From an uncultured Spirochaetales bacterium (GTDB taxonomy: Bacteria; Spirochaetota; Spirochaetia; Sphaerochaetales; Sphaerochaetaceae), in the NCBI GenBank assembly GCA_934276485.1, contig CAKQTE010000015.1, forward strand, positions 1 through 13,644: DNA of 13,644 nt. The letters run 5' to 3'. The stretch's first letter is position 1. Every line of letters starts with the position of its first letter. The translations under genes were made by a program, and so were the position numbers. The notes beneath the pieces were generated by a model that saw only the letters and a program-made list of their open reading frames with translations, ran no database searches and was not told the origin of the DNA. This document shows, piece after piece, positions 13,631-13,644 of this stretch.

Positions 13631-13644
13631 TATAACTACTGAGG

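Larger units (their letters stand above)
13357..13644. other. Non-coding right end of the window
   Basis: No convincing gene. Two short minus-strand frames (13379-13474 and 13481-13549) lack ribosome sites and recognisable domains. The region holds the operon terminator (13360-13387), a possible promoter (13415-13444), a second hairpin (13570-13601), and a good outward promoter at the very end. A short RNA or the leader of an off-window gene would fit. Confidence 0.6.

Overview
The window looks like chromosomal DNA of a low-to-moderate GC bacterium, most likely a host-associated anaerobe of the Spirochaetota. That placement is inference. It rests on the relaxed lipoprotein boxes of two exported proteins, an exported sulfatase-modifying-factor (FGE/C-type-lectin) protein, and the overall protein character. 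The two-component pair looks Firmicutes-like, so a Clostridia-type host cannot be excluded. I see no tRNA, rRNA, CRISPR array or complete mobile element.

Left edge (1-312): mostly non-coding, possibly with the first codons of a minus-strand gene running off the window. Block 1 (313-5731, plus) is a complete peptide ABC importer: two permeases, two ATPases and a substrate-binding lipoprotein. The permease and ATPase genes are tightly packed (4-bp ATGA overlaps at oppB/oppC and oppD/oppF). Block 2 (5783-7909, plus) holds an M42 metallo-aminopeptidase and a DegT-like PLP enzyme 9 bp apart. It probably continues the same transcript. An overlapping pair of hairpins sits between the binding-protein gene and the peptidase start. 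Together these genes suggest peptide uptake followed by intracellular trimming; the PLP enzyme's substrate is unknown.

Block 3 (7962-9257, minus) is a single AAA/DUF4143 ATPase, convergent with block 2. The spacer between it and block 4 holds an inverted repeat near the ATPase promoter and an 11-bp-period direct repeat near the response-regulator promoter.

Block 4 (9415-13356, plus) is a four-gene unit: OmpR-type response regulator, histidine kinase, alpha/beta-hydrolase lipoprotein and exported FGE-lectin/fibronectin-like protein. It ends at a good hairpin terminator. The arrangement suggests that the sensor pair controls two cell-surface proteins encoded in its own operon, and this is the least ordinary part of the window. 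The right edge (13357-13644) has no convincing gene. It contains a possible promoter, a second terminator-like hairpin, and a strong promoter firing out of the window.
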